Position numbers and translations under genes: made by a program. Below the pieces are notes generated by a model. The model did not search any database. It saw only the letters and a list, made by a program, of their open reading frames with translations, and had not been told where the DNA came from. A DNA stretch of 64,000 bases from Pseudomonas sp. Leaf48 (GTDB lineage Bacteria; Pseudomonadota; Gammaproteobacteria; Pseudomonadales; Pseudomonadaceae): the NCBI RefSeq assembly GCF_001421885.1, contig NZ_LMLH01000023.1, forward strand, positions 334,201-398,200, read 5' to 3'. Shown here one piece after another: positions 28,241-35,216 of this stretch; the first letter of the stretch is position 1, and every line of letters begins with the position of its first letter.

Positions 28241-28408
28241 ATGACCAATCCATTCCCGGCCGAAACACCCGACCCGAACATCGACGACCCGGTGATCCCC
28301 CCCACCGATCCGCAACCGGTCCCGGAGCAGGACCCTCCAGGCACCGTCCCGCCGCCCAGGGAAGAGCCACCGACAACGATGCCGCCAGTGATTGTTACGC
28401 CCAATTAA
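28241..28408 (+). CDS. Small proline-rich protein of unknown function
   Basis: A 55-aa product with TGGAGG 8 nt before the ATG. The composition is extreme: about a third Pro, many Asp/Glu and almost no basic or aromatic residues (it begins MTNPFPAETPDPNIDDP), so it should be disordered and acidic. It has no signal peptide or membrane segment. It is divergent from glgE, with about 200 bp between the starts. I do not recognise a family. The good ribosome-binding site and GC-rich codon use favour a real gene over chance. Confidence 0.6.
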   Translation: MTNPFPAETPDPNIDDPVIPPTDPQPVPEQDPPGTVPPPREEPPTTMPPVIVTPN

Positions 28409-28536
28409 AGACAGTTGATGAATGAGTCCCAGTAGGAACCGCCGCAAGCTTGGGTAGCTTTCGGTAGTTCCTACACCTGCCCCTGTAGGAATTAATTCCA
28501 CTTTCAATATCCGTGCGACTTTTCCTAAAGTTTTGT

Positions 28537-28553
28537 AGTACCAATCTGGTACT
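28537..28553. promoter_or_regulatory. 17-bp perfect dyad, possible operator
   Basis: AGTACCA-ATC-TGGTACT is a perfect 7-bp inverted repeat around 3 bp, at the left side of the low-GC patch and upstream of the permease gene. The spacing suits a dimeric regulator; it is too short-looped for a good terminator and lacks a T-run. No cognate regulator is identified. Confidence 0.35.
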
Positions 28554-28650
28554 GCACTTTTCACCCTTTGGCCTCTTACGAAAATATGTTGCATGAGTTT
28601 ACATAGGCCAGCACCCGCCCTGAGCGTACAGCCATGATTTTTTTAGCTTG

Positions 28651-28952
28651 ATGAAAAGTCGGACAGAGAGCGCACTGACATATGCGCCCAATGAGTATTG
28701 GACTGAAGGTTGGGCTGACCTTGAAAATATACAACTACGAGCTTTTATACTTCCATGCGAAGTTAAACCCTGCTGAGAAAATCGAAAAAAGTTCGATCCT
28801 GAAAAACCTGGAAGATCATGCACACCACAGACAATTCGATTTCAATAAAAATGAGCTTTCAAAAAGCCTCCCACTTTCTCGCGAACAAGCTTCCACGCAT
28901 TCGACTACTGAATCACTGGAGCAACAAAAAATCCATCAGTGCGAGACTTGCA
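28651..28952 (+). pseudogene. Possible frameshifted remnant of an ABC-transporter ATPase
   Basis: Three overlapping frames contain fragments that read like pieces of a Wzt-type ABC ATPase in the right order. First is GWADLENIQLRAFIL (like TGRENIYLNAAIL; ends at a stop at 28779). Next is NPAEKIEKSSILKNLE in a second frame. Last is HWSNKKSISARLAMRTP in a third frame (like YSSGMYARLAFA). An ABC-2-like permease follows directly, which fits an ATPase-permease pair that has lost its ATPase. Walker A and B were not found, and the similarity is judged by eye, so this is tentative. The second frame (28682-28966) could instead be a genuine 94-aa ORF. Confidence 0.25.
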
Positions 28953-29699
28953 ATGAGAACCCCTAAAGCGCCGTTAGTTTTTCCGCGTTCGATACGACTT
29001 ATAAAAGAATGCACAAAGGATCCCGCGACTGCTGTCTGGGCTCTGGCATTACCCTGCGCGTTGTTCTGCTTGTTGACGATCTTCGCGCAAGACACAAGCC
29101 GCCTTCAAAGTGATTACGCCTTGGAGACAGGCTGGTTTTATGCCTACATCTCATTAAGCCTTGCACTCTCCGGATATTCATCTGATGTTGTGAAATGTCG
29201 AGAAAGCGTATTCATTCGCTGTTTCCTTTGCAGTAAAAAATTAAAAGCCTCGTTTATCATCAACCATTTTGTGGCCTACTCTATAATATCAATTCTTTAT
29301 TGCCTGATTTTTTACCTGACCACAAAGCTGCCTTTCGGGGCCTTCGAACTCGGAGAGTTATCAAGTATCGTCGCACGCTCATACATTTGCTTTCTGATGT
29401 TTTGCGGTATCGGCTTACTGATCACATTTCTCCCCATAAGCACAGGGCATTTTCGAGAACTGTCCGCTATCATAATATTATGCTTGGTTCTAACCGGGGT
29501 CATGGCAGACGCCGACACCAACAACATCACAGATTTTATAAGCTGGACGAACCCTCTAAGCTTGGCAAAACATTTAATGACCGACGACCCGGCTACAAGC
29601 ATGTCTATCGCATGTTGTATTAGCTTATTCTTTATCTGCACACTGGCAACAACAATCAAACTACTAACCGCACATTCACAATACAATCGCTACCATTGA
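28953..29699 (+). CDS. ABC-2-type permease-like membrane protein (orphan)
   Basis: A 248-aa protein with about six membrane segments. Its plan is that of ABC-2 permeases: a short cytoplasmic start with IRLIKECTKDPATAVWALAL, a first helix, a second helix ending in a cytoplasmic segment (VVKCRESVFIRCFLCSKKLK, like the RE...TP.S segments of the family), then four more helices. The GC content and codon use (ATA, TTA, AAA) differ strongly from the neighbours, which suggests acquisition by transfer. The frame is open back to 28803, with ATGs at 28818 and 28851; 28953 is preferred because the family-like sequence starts there, but its ribosome-binding site is weak. No intact ATPase partner is nearby. 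Confidence 0.55.
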   Translation: MRTPKAPLVFPRSIRLIKECTKDPATAVWALALPCALFCLLTIFAQDTSRLQSDYALETGWFYAYISLSLALSGYSSDVVKCRESVFIRCFLCSKKLKASFIINHFVAYSIISILYCLIFYLTTKLPFGAFELGELSSIVARSYICFLMFCGIGLLITFLPISTGHFRELSAIIILCLVLTGVMADADTNNITDFISWTNPLSLAKHLMTDDPATSMSIACCISLFFICTLATTIKLLTAHSQYNRYH

Positions 29700-29713
29700 C
29701 CAGTGATGGTTTA

Positions 29714-29758
29714 GCCCGTATAGGAACTGTCGAGGGCTGCTCCTACACGGGCGGATTT
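29714..29758 (+). terminator. Hairpin plus T-run at the end of the permease gene
   Basis: GCCCGTATAGGA and TCCTACACGGGC form a 12-bp stem with one mismatch and a 15-nt loop, followed by GGATTTTT. It fits an intrinsic terminator for the plus-strand permease. The right arm overlaps the last codons of the convergent mgtC-like gene. Confidence 0.6.
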
Positions 29759-30243
29759 TTGTCGAGCATCTTCACGATCCTCGGCATCACACTGAAAACC
29801 CCCAACGCCAACAATGTACTGAGCACCGCCGTCGCTTCCCTGCCCAACCCCGCCGATACACCGATAGCGGCGGTCATCCACAGGCCGGCGGCGGTGGTCA
29901 GGCCCTGGACGTGGCCTTCGTCGCCCTCGTTGTTTTTCAGGATGGTGCCGGCGCAGAGGAAGCCGATGCCGGCGATGACGCCCTGGATCACCCGGCTCAT
30001 GGCGTCGGCCTGGGAGCCGGACATCTGCGGGACCAACACAAACAATGCGGCACCGATCGCTACCAGCATGTGGGTACGAACCCCGGCAGCCTTGCCTTTG
30101 TGTTCACGCTCGAAACCTAGAATTCCGCCGAGCACTGCAGCGGTCAACAGGCGCACGGTAACCCGGGTCAGCTGTGAGGCATCGCCGATGTCGGCGAACT
30201 CCGCTTGCAGGGTTGCCCAGACTTCATGCCACCAGGCGTTCAT
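29743..30243 (-). CDS. MgtC/SapB family membrane protein
   Basis: A 166-aa protein with four to five membrane segments. MgtC landmarks are TAAVLGGILGFEREHKGKAAG, GVRTHMLVAIGAALF, and QGVIAGIGFLCAGTILK followed by GLTTAAGLWMTAAIG. The C-terminal ACT-like domain of virulence-type MgtC is absent, so it is the short form. MgtC proteins are linked to magnesium limitation and intramacrophage survival, and modulate the F-ATPase in Salmonella; the short forms are less studied. AAGGA lies before the ATG. Confidence 0.88.
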   Translation of the reverse strand: MNAWWHEVWATLQAEFADIGDASQLTRVTVRLLTAAVLGGILGFEREHKGKAAGVRTHMLVAIGAALFVLVPQMSGSQADAMSRVIQGVIAGIGFLCAGTILKNNEGDEGHVQGLTTAAGLWMTAAIGVSAGLGREATAVLSTLLALGVFSVMPRIVKMLDKNPPV

Positions 30244-30375
30244 GTTGTTGTCCTTGTATGAAGGGCCTTGGAGGGCCTTGGAGAGTGATCGCAGTGACCA
30301 TTAATCGGCTGCATAGAACGATGACCCGCGCTGACGCCCTAATGTTTCAGGCCCCTGTAAAAAAAGGATCACGCC

Positions 30376-30609
30376 ATGACCGTGCGCATCGAAAACCAGA
30401 CCTGTTTCCTGACCACTGAAAATGGCGAAGAGATTCGCCTGTGCCCCGATGTGACCATCATCACCGACGGAGAAAAAGCCATGTCGGCGGTGGATCTCAA
30501 CGGCCAGCGCATCTACATCACCGAAGCTGAAGCCGACGCATTGACCGTAGCAGGCGCAGTGGATGGCCGCCGGCACTTGAAGGAAACGGACGGTGATTCG
30601 GTGGTTTGA
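30376..30609 (+). CDS. Small DUF3203-like protein
   Basis: A 77-aa soluble protein with a mix of beta-rich N-terminal sequence (TVRIENQTCFLTTENGEEI) and an acidic helix (ITEAEADALTVAGAVDGRR). It resembles the DUF3203 proteins that are common in Pseudomonas and of unknown role. AAAAAGGA precedes the ATG. It is followed by about 195 bp before ccoG, with no clear terminator. Confidence 0.7.
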   Translation: MTVRIENQTCFLTTENGEEIRLCPDVTIITDGEKAMSAVDLNGQRIYITEAEADALTVAGAVDGRRHLKETDGDSVV

Positions 30610-30790
30610 CGGACCTTGATCAACACCCGACGCAGACGTCTGATACAGGCGTCTGTACTTGCTAGTAAAAGGTGCTTCAACTTGCCGCAGGCAAGCGTTC
30701 AAAGGCCATCTGATCCGCTTTTTATTGCTTTACCTGAGTCTGTTATGCAAACAGATCACCGCCCATAGTGCTCATGCCTGATGGAGGCTG

Positions 30791-30808
30791 ATGAGCGAAA
30801 GACCATGA
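30791..30808 (+). other. Five-codon upstream ORF overlapping the ccoG start
   Basis: GGAGG (30783-30787) is followed after 3 nt by ATG AGC GAA AGA CCA TGA. The TGA overlaps the preferred ccoG ATG (30805) as ATGA. The mini-ORF start, ATGAGCGAAAGA, also nearly repeats the ccoG start, ATGAGCGAGAGA. ccoG has no ribosome-binding site of its own at the right distance, so coupled translation is possible. Confidence 0.35.
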
Positions 30809-32217
30809 GCGAGAGAATCCCCGTCCGAACCGTTGAAACCTATGAGCCTTCACGCACGAAAAAGAAGTCCGCAACCAGCGACAACCTGATCCACACCCGC
30901 AGTTTCACCGGCCTTTACCGTAACTTGCGCATCAGCGGCGCGGGCCTGCTGTTTTTGCTGTTTTTCGGCACGGTATGGCTGAATTGGGGGGGCCGTCAGG
31001 CGGTGCTATGGGATCTTGGCGAAAGCAAATTCCACATATTTGGTGCGACCTTCTGGCCGCAGGATTTCATTCTGCTCTCGGCGCTGTTGATCATCGCCGC
31101 GTTCGGCCTGTTCGCGATCACGGTGTTTGCCGGCCGAGTCTGGTGCGGCTACACCTGCCCGCAGAGTTCGTGGACCTGGATTTTCATGTGGTGCGAGAAA
31201 GTCACCGAAGGCGAACGCAATCAGCGAATCAAACTGCAAGCAGCGCCCTGGGGCCTGAACAAGCTGATGCGCCGCTCGGCCAAACACACGCTGTGGCTGG
31301 CTATCAGCTTGCTGACCGGCCTGACCTTCGTCGGCTATTTCACACCGATCCGCCCGCTCGCCGAAGAGTTGCTGACCCTGCAGATGAGCGGTGCTAGCCT
31401 GTTCTGGGTGCTGTTTTTTACCGGCGCCACCTATATCAATGCCGGCTGGCTGCGCGAAGCGGTGTGCATGCACATGTGCCCCTATGCACGGTTCCAGAGC
31501 GTGATGTTCGACAAAGACACCCTGACCATTTCCTACGACGTGGCCCGTGGCGAAAACCGAGGCCCGCGCAAACGCGAAGTCAAACCCGCCGAAGTCGGCC
31601 TCGGCGATTGCATCGACTGCCAACTGTGCGTGCAGGTCTGCCCGACCGGCATCGACATCCGCGACGGCTTGCAAATGGAATGCATAGGTTGTGCGGCGTG
31701 CATCGACGCCTGCGACTCGATCATGGACAAGATGGGCTATGCCCGCGGGCTGATCAGCTACACCTCCGAGCATCAGTTGCAGGGTGGCAAGACTCACCTG
31801 CTGCGTCCGCGTTTGATTGGCTATGGCGCCGTGTTGCTGGTGATGATCGCTGCACTGGTGGTCGCACTGGTCGAGCGCCCGATGGTGTCGCTGGACGTCA
31901 GCAAGGACCGCGGCCTGTTCCGGGAAAACAGCCAGGGGCAGATCGAGAATATCTATAGCCTGAAGGTGATCAACAAGACACAGCAGCGTCAGGATTATCG
32001 GCTGACACTGGTCGATGGCGACGGCTTTGAGTTGCAGGGCAAAACCGGGTTGAGCCTGGCTCCCGGGGAGATTGTCGATGTGCCGGTGTCGGTGGCCATG
32101 ACCACGGAACGGCCGAGAAGCAGCTCACAAAGTATCAGTTTCAAGGTTATCGACAGCGACGAACCGCAGATTTACAGCGTGGCGAAGAGTCGGTTTGTTT
32201 CCCCGGTGAATCGTTGA
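30805..32217 (+). CDS. ccoG: CcoG/RdxA/FixG, cytochrome c oxidase accessory ferredoxin-like protein
   Basis: A 470-aa inner-membrane iron-sulfur protein. It has membrane helices near 45-65, 90-110, 165-185, 200-215 and 345-365, with CGYTCPQS and CMHMCPYARFQS between them. Two 4Fe-4S sets follow (CIDCQLCVQVCP and CIGCAACIDACD), and the C-terminal Ig-like CcoG domain is periplasmic. CcoG helps reduce copper for assembly of the CuB centre of cbb3 oxidase. No cco genes are nearby, so this is probably a second, isolated copy. The frame is open to 30781; the start at MSERIPV is preferred but not certain. Confidence 0.92.
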   Translation: MSERIPVRTVETYEPSRTKKKSATSDNLIHTRSFTGLYRNLRISGAGLLFLLFFGTVWLNWGGRQAVLWDLGESKFHIFGATFWPQDFILLSALLIIAAFGLFAITVFAGRVWCGYTCPQSSWTWIFMWCEKVTEGERNQRIKLQAAPWGLNKLMRRSAKHTLWLAISLLTGLTFVGYFTPIRPLAEELLTLQMSGASLFWVLFFTGATYINAGWLREAVCMHMCPYARFQSVMFDKDTLTISYDVARGENRGPRKREVKPAEVGLGDCIDCQLCVQVCPTGIDIRDGLQMECIGCAACIDACDSIMDKMGYARGLISYTSEHQLQGGKTHLLRPRLIGYGAVLLVMIAALVVALVERPMVSLDVSKDRGLFRENSQGQIENIYSLKVINKTQQRQDYRLTLVDGDGFELQGKTGLSLAPGEIVDVPVSVAMTTERPRSSSQSISFKVIDSDEPQIYSVAKSRFVSPVNR

Positions 32218-32751
32218 GGCTAAAATCCGCCCCCTCATCGGAACGCCGCCCGCCCATCCCTCTCCCCCAGAGGGGGCGAGGGGAAAGGGAGCCGATCTTC
32301 AGCGTTTTCAAAAGCTGAGTTCGCCTGAATAGTTCAGGTCGCCGTACTCCTGACAAACACCACGATCAGTCCCCTCTACCCCTGGGAGAGGGTTAGGATG
32401 AGGGCTTTTTAAACCCCAGTTCGCCCGGATAATTCAGGTCGCCGTATTCCTGACAAACACCACGATCAGTCCCCTCTCCCTCTGGGAGAGGGTTAGGGTG
32501 AAGGTTTTTTAAACCCCAGTTCGCCCGGATAATTCAGGTCGCCCTATTCCTGACAAACACCACGATCAGTCCCCTCTACCTCTGGGAGAGGGTTAGGGTG
32601 AGGGCTTTTTAAACCTCAGTTCGCCCGGATAATTCAGGTCGCCGTATTCCTGACAAACACCACGATCAGTCCCCTCTCCCTCTGGGAGAGGGTTAGGGTG
32701 AGGGCAGTTCCCCCTGACACACCACAAACACAACTGGCAACAAGGCCCCCG
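32218..32751. other. 534-bp intergenic region filled by repeats
   Basis: Between ccoG and the mocR-type gene there is no coding sequence. It holds a CCTCTCCC/GGGAG-type palindrome near 32252-32284 and then the 100-bp tandem array described separately. The promoter of the downstream regulator must lie in the last 45 bp or within the array. Confidence 0.7.
32317..32705. repeat. Tandem array, four copies of a 100-bp unit
   Basis: The landmark TCGCC(C/T)G(G/A)AT recurs at 32321, 32421, 32521 and 32621, exactly 100 bp apart. Each unit contains AATTCAGGTCGCC, CCTGACAAACACCACGATCA and a hairpin CCCTCTCCC-TCT-GGGAGAGGG (at about 32371, 32471, 32571 and 32671). Copies differ by only a few substitutions and no indels; the first copy is the most diverged. 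The period is not a multiple of three, so the unit is non-coding. The hairpin core is a common Pseudomonas intergenic palindrome. Confidence 0.92.
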
Positions 32752-34161
32752 ATGAAACGCTACGAAAAATTCGCCGACGACATCGCTGAACTGATCCGCT
32801 GCGGCGTCCTGGGCCCAGGCCAGCGCGTACCATCGGTGCGCTACGCCAGCCAGACTTACGGCGTCAGCCCTTCCACCGTATTCCAGGCCTACTACCTGCT
32901 GGAGCGCCGCGGCCTGATCCGTGCGCGTCCGCGTTCCGGCTATTTCGTCAACGCCCATGCGCCGATGCCGTTTTCCGAGCCGGTGATCAGCAGTCAGGTC
33001 AGCGAAACCACTGAAGTCGACGTCAGCGAACTGGTGTTCTCGGTGCTCGATTCGATCAAGGACCCCAATACCGTGCCCTTCGGTTCGGCCTTCCCCAGCC
33101 CGACCCTGTTTCCGCTGCAACGGCTGTCACGCTCGCTGGCCAGTGCCACGCGGGATATGGACCCGCGCATGGTGGTCACCGACATGTCCCCGGGAAACCC
33201 GCACTTGCGCCGACAGATCGCCCTGCGCTACATGGTCGGCGGCCTGATGCTGCCCATGGAAGAACTGCTGATCACCAACGGCGCCCTGGAGGCACTCAAC
33301 CTGTGCCTGCAAGCGGTGACTCAACCCGGTGATCTGGTGGCGATCGAAGCCCCGGCTTTCTACGCCTGCCTGCAAATCCTCGAGCGCTTGAAACTCAAGG
33401 CCGTGGAAATCCCGGTACACCCGCGCGACGGCATCGACCTCGGCATACTCGCGCAAACCCTGGAGCGGCACCCGATCAAAGCCTGCTGGTGCATGACCAG
33501 CTTTCAGAACCCCATGGGCGCTACCATGCCCGAGGCGAAGAAACAGGAACTGGTGGAGCTCTTGCGCAGCCACCTGGTGCCACTGATCGAAGACGATGTC
33601 TATGCCGAGTTGTATTACGGCCAGCAGGCGCCCAAACCGGCCAAGGCGTTTGATACCCAAGGATTGGTGATGCACTGTGGTTCGTTCGCCAAAAGCCTGG
33701 CCCCGGGTTACCGCATCGGCTGGGTTGCGGCCGGGCGCTTTGCGCAAAAGATCGAACGGCTCAAGCTCATGACTTCGCTGTGCGCTTCGATGCCGGCCCA
33801 GGCTGCCATCGCCGATTATCTGCAGCACGGTGGATATGACCGACATCTGCGCAAACTGCGTCAAGCGCTGGAAGATCAGCAAACCGCCATGCTCGCTGCC
33901 ATCGCCCGCTACTTCCCGGCACAGACGCGGGTTAGCCAGCCAGCAGGCGGGTACTTTTTGTGGCTGGAGTTGCCGCCGCAGATGGATTCGCTGAAGTTGT
34001 TTCAGATGGCCCTGGCACAGGGCATCAGTATTGCGCCGGGGCCAATCTTTTCGCCGGCGCAGCGTTTCAGCAATTGCATCCGGTTGAATTATGGCAGCCC
34101 GTGGGATGAGGCTGCCGAGAAGGCGATGGAGACCTTGGGCAGGATAGTCAGGTCTTTCTGA
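32752..34161 (+). CDS. MocR/PdxR-type transcriptional regulator (GntR HTH + aminotransferase fold)
   Basis: A 469-aa protein with a GntR winged helix at residues 1-75 (GQRVPSVRYASQTYGVSPST, then YLLERRGLIRARPRSGYF) joined to a fold-type I aminotransferase domain. The PLP-binding lysine is K314 in GSFAKSLAPGYRIGW, and the fold also shows SFQNPMGATM. MocR proteins use PLP or aldimines as effectors. They usually control a divergent neighbour, but here the upstream gene is ccoG in the same direction and the downstream SDR is convergent, so the target is not evident. The start is MKRYEKF after AAGG. Confidence 0.9.
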   Translation: MKRYEKFADDIAELIRCGVLGPGQRVPSVRYASQTYGVSPSTVFQAYYLLERRGLIRARPRSGYFVNAHAPMPFSEPVISSQVSETTEVDVSELVFSVLDSIKDPNTVPFGSAFPSPTLFPLQRLSRSLASATRDMDPRMVVTDMSPGNPHLRRQIALRYMVGGLMLPMEELLITNGALEALNLCLQAVTQPGDLVAIEAPAFYACLQILERLKLKAVEIPVHPRDGIDLGILAQTLERHPIKACWCMTSFQNPMGATMPEAKKQELVELLRSHLVPLIEDDVYAELYYGQQAPKPAKAFDTQGLVMHCGSFAKSLAPGYRIGWVAAGRFAQKIERLKLMTSLCASMPAQAAIADYLQHGGYDRHLRKLRQALEDQQTAMLAAIARYFPAQTRVSQPAGGYFLWLELPPQMDSLKLFQMALAQGISIAPGPIFSPAQRFSNCIRLNYGSPWDEAAEKAMETLGRIVRSF

Positions 34162-34179
34162 AGGCTTGGTGTTGTCTGT

Positions 34180-34926
34180 CTACCGCCCACCGCCCAGATC
34201 AACAAAAGTCCCCGTCGCATAAGAAGCCTTGTCCGACAGCAACCACACAATCGCCTCGGCCACTTCATCCGGACGCCCACCCCGCGCCATCGGGATCGCC
34301 GACTCCAGTTTGCTGACCCGGTCAGGATCACCGCTCAGTGCATGGAAATCGGTATAGATGTAACCGGGACGCACCGCGTTGACCCGAATCCCCTCGCCCG
34401 CCACTTCCTTGGACAGGCCGATGGTGAAGGTGTCCAGTGCGCCCTTGGATGCGGCATAGTCGACGTACTCGTTCGGCGCGCCCAGGCGGGCGGCCACCGA
34501 GGACACGTTGACGATGCTGCCGCCCTGCCCGCCGTGCTTGGGCGACATGCGCAGGATCGCATGCTTGGCGCAAAGCATCGGCGCAAGAATGTTGGTCTTG
34601 AGGATTTTGAGAATACGAAATTCCGACATTTCGTCGACCCGGGACTTCTGCCCGACAGTACCGGCGTTGTTGACCAATGCAGTGACCCGCCCCAGCTCAC
34701 TGTCCACCCGATTGAACAAAGCGATCACTTCGTCTTCGATACTGACATCCGCCCGCACGGCTATGGCCTGGGCGCCAAGGCCACGCACTTGCTCCAGCAC
34801 ACTAAGGGCCGCCTGTTCGTCGGCCAGATAGTTGATGCAGATCCGGTAGCCCTGCGCAGCAGCCAGTAGCGCGGTGGCGGCTCCGATACCACGGCTGCCG
34901 CCGGTGATGACGATGACTTTATCCAT
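34180..34926 (-). CDS. Short-chain dehydrogenase/reductase, YgfF-like
   Basis: A 248-aa classical SDR. The NADP-type dinucleotide motif TGGSRGIG is at residues 8-15, followed by NNAG, catalytic Ser in IVNVSSVAARLG, and Tyr/Lys in YVDYAASK. Much of the protein, including the C-terminal IVWLLSDKASYATGTFVDLG, matches E. coli YgfF, an SDR with no firmly established substrate. GGGGAGA precedes the ATG at 34926. It ends 18 bp from the convergent mocR-type gene. Confidence 0.9.
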   Translation of the reverse strand: MDKVIVITGGSRGIGAATALLAAAQGYRICINYLADEQAALSVLEQVRGLGAQAIAVRADVSIEDEVIALFNRVDSELGRVTALVNNAGTVGQKSRVDEMSEFRILKILKTNILAPMLCAKHAILRMSPKHGGQGGSIVNVSSVAARLGAPNEYVDYAASKGALDTFTIGLSKEVAGEGIRVNAVRPGYIYTDFHALSGDPDRVSKLESAIPMARGGRPDEVAEAIVWLLSDKASYATGTFVDLGGGR

Positions 34927-35134
34927 GTGAGTTTTCTCCCCAATCAACGCTTAAGCGGTACGGGGGAAGAATAACCGCCATTTCAGGTTTTTGCATGGCG
35001 CTAGCAATGTCATCTGCTGACGCCATCACGGGCAAGCCTCGGTGCTACAGGCCATGTAAAACCTGAAGCGAGCCTGATCGTGATGGACTCAAGACCACCG
35101 CGGCGAACCAGACACCCCGCGAAATCGTTAACCA

Positions 35135-35200
35135 CCATCGCGAGCATGCGCGCTCCTGCATGGGAATGCGGTCACCTGTAGCGAGGCTTGGCCGCGATGA
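35135..35200. repeat. Degenerate REPIN
   Basis: The arms CCATCGCGAGCATGCGCGCT... (35135-35160) and TGTAGCGAGGCTTGGCCGCG... (35177-35200) are inverted but mismatched versions of the window's REP arms. Another decayed arm lies near 35022-35048. Confidence 0.55.
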
Positions 35201-35216
35201 AAGATTACGCGCAGGT

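Larger units (their letters stand above)
28409..28952. other. Low-GC intergenic stretch with palindromes and gene debris
   Basis: GC content drops sharply from about 28480 and stays low to 29700. Visible items are a GTAGGAAC...GTTCCTAC inverted pair near 28432-28471, the palindrome AGTACCAATCTGGTACT (28537-28553), and short overlapping open frames from 28651 on. No intact gene was recognised here. Confidence 0.5.

Noticed and set aside
30616..30623. TTGATCAA as an Anr/FNR box for ccoG
   Set aside because: The two half-sites lack the 4-bp spacer of TTGAT-N4-ATCAA, so it does not fit the consensus.
32317..32705. Tandem array considered as a CRISPR
   Set aside because: Unit and spacing are the same sequence (100-bp homogeneous repeats), there are no unique spacers and no cas genes.
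32593..33120. Minus-strand frame containing PHPNPLPEGEG
   Set aside because: This peptide is the usual spurious translation of the CCCTCTCCC palindrome in Pseudomonas intergenic DNA.
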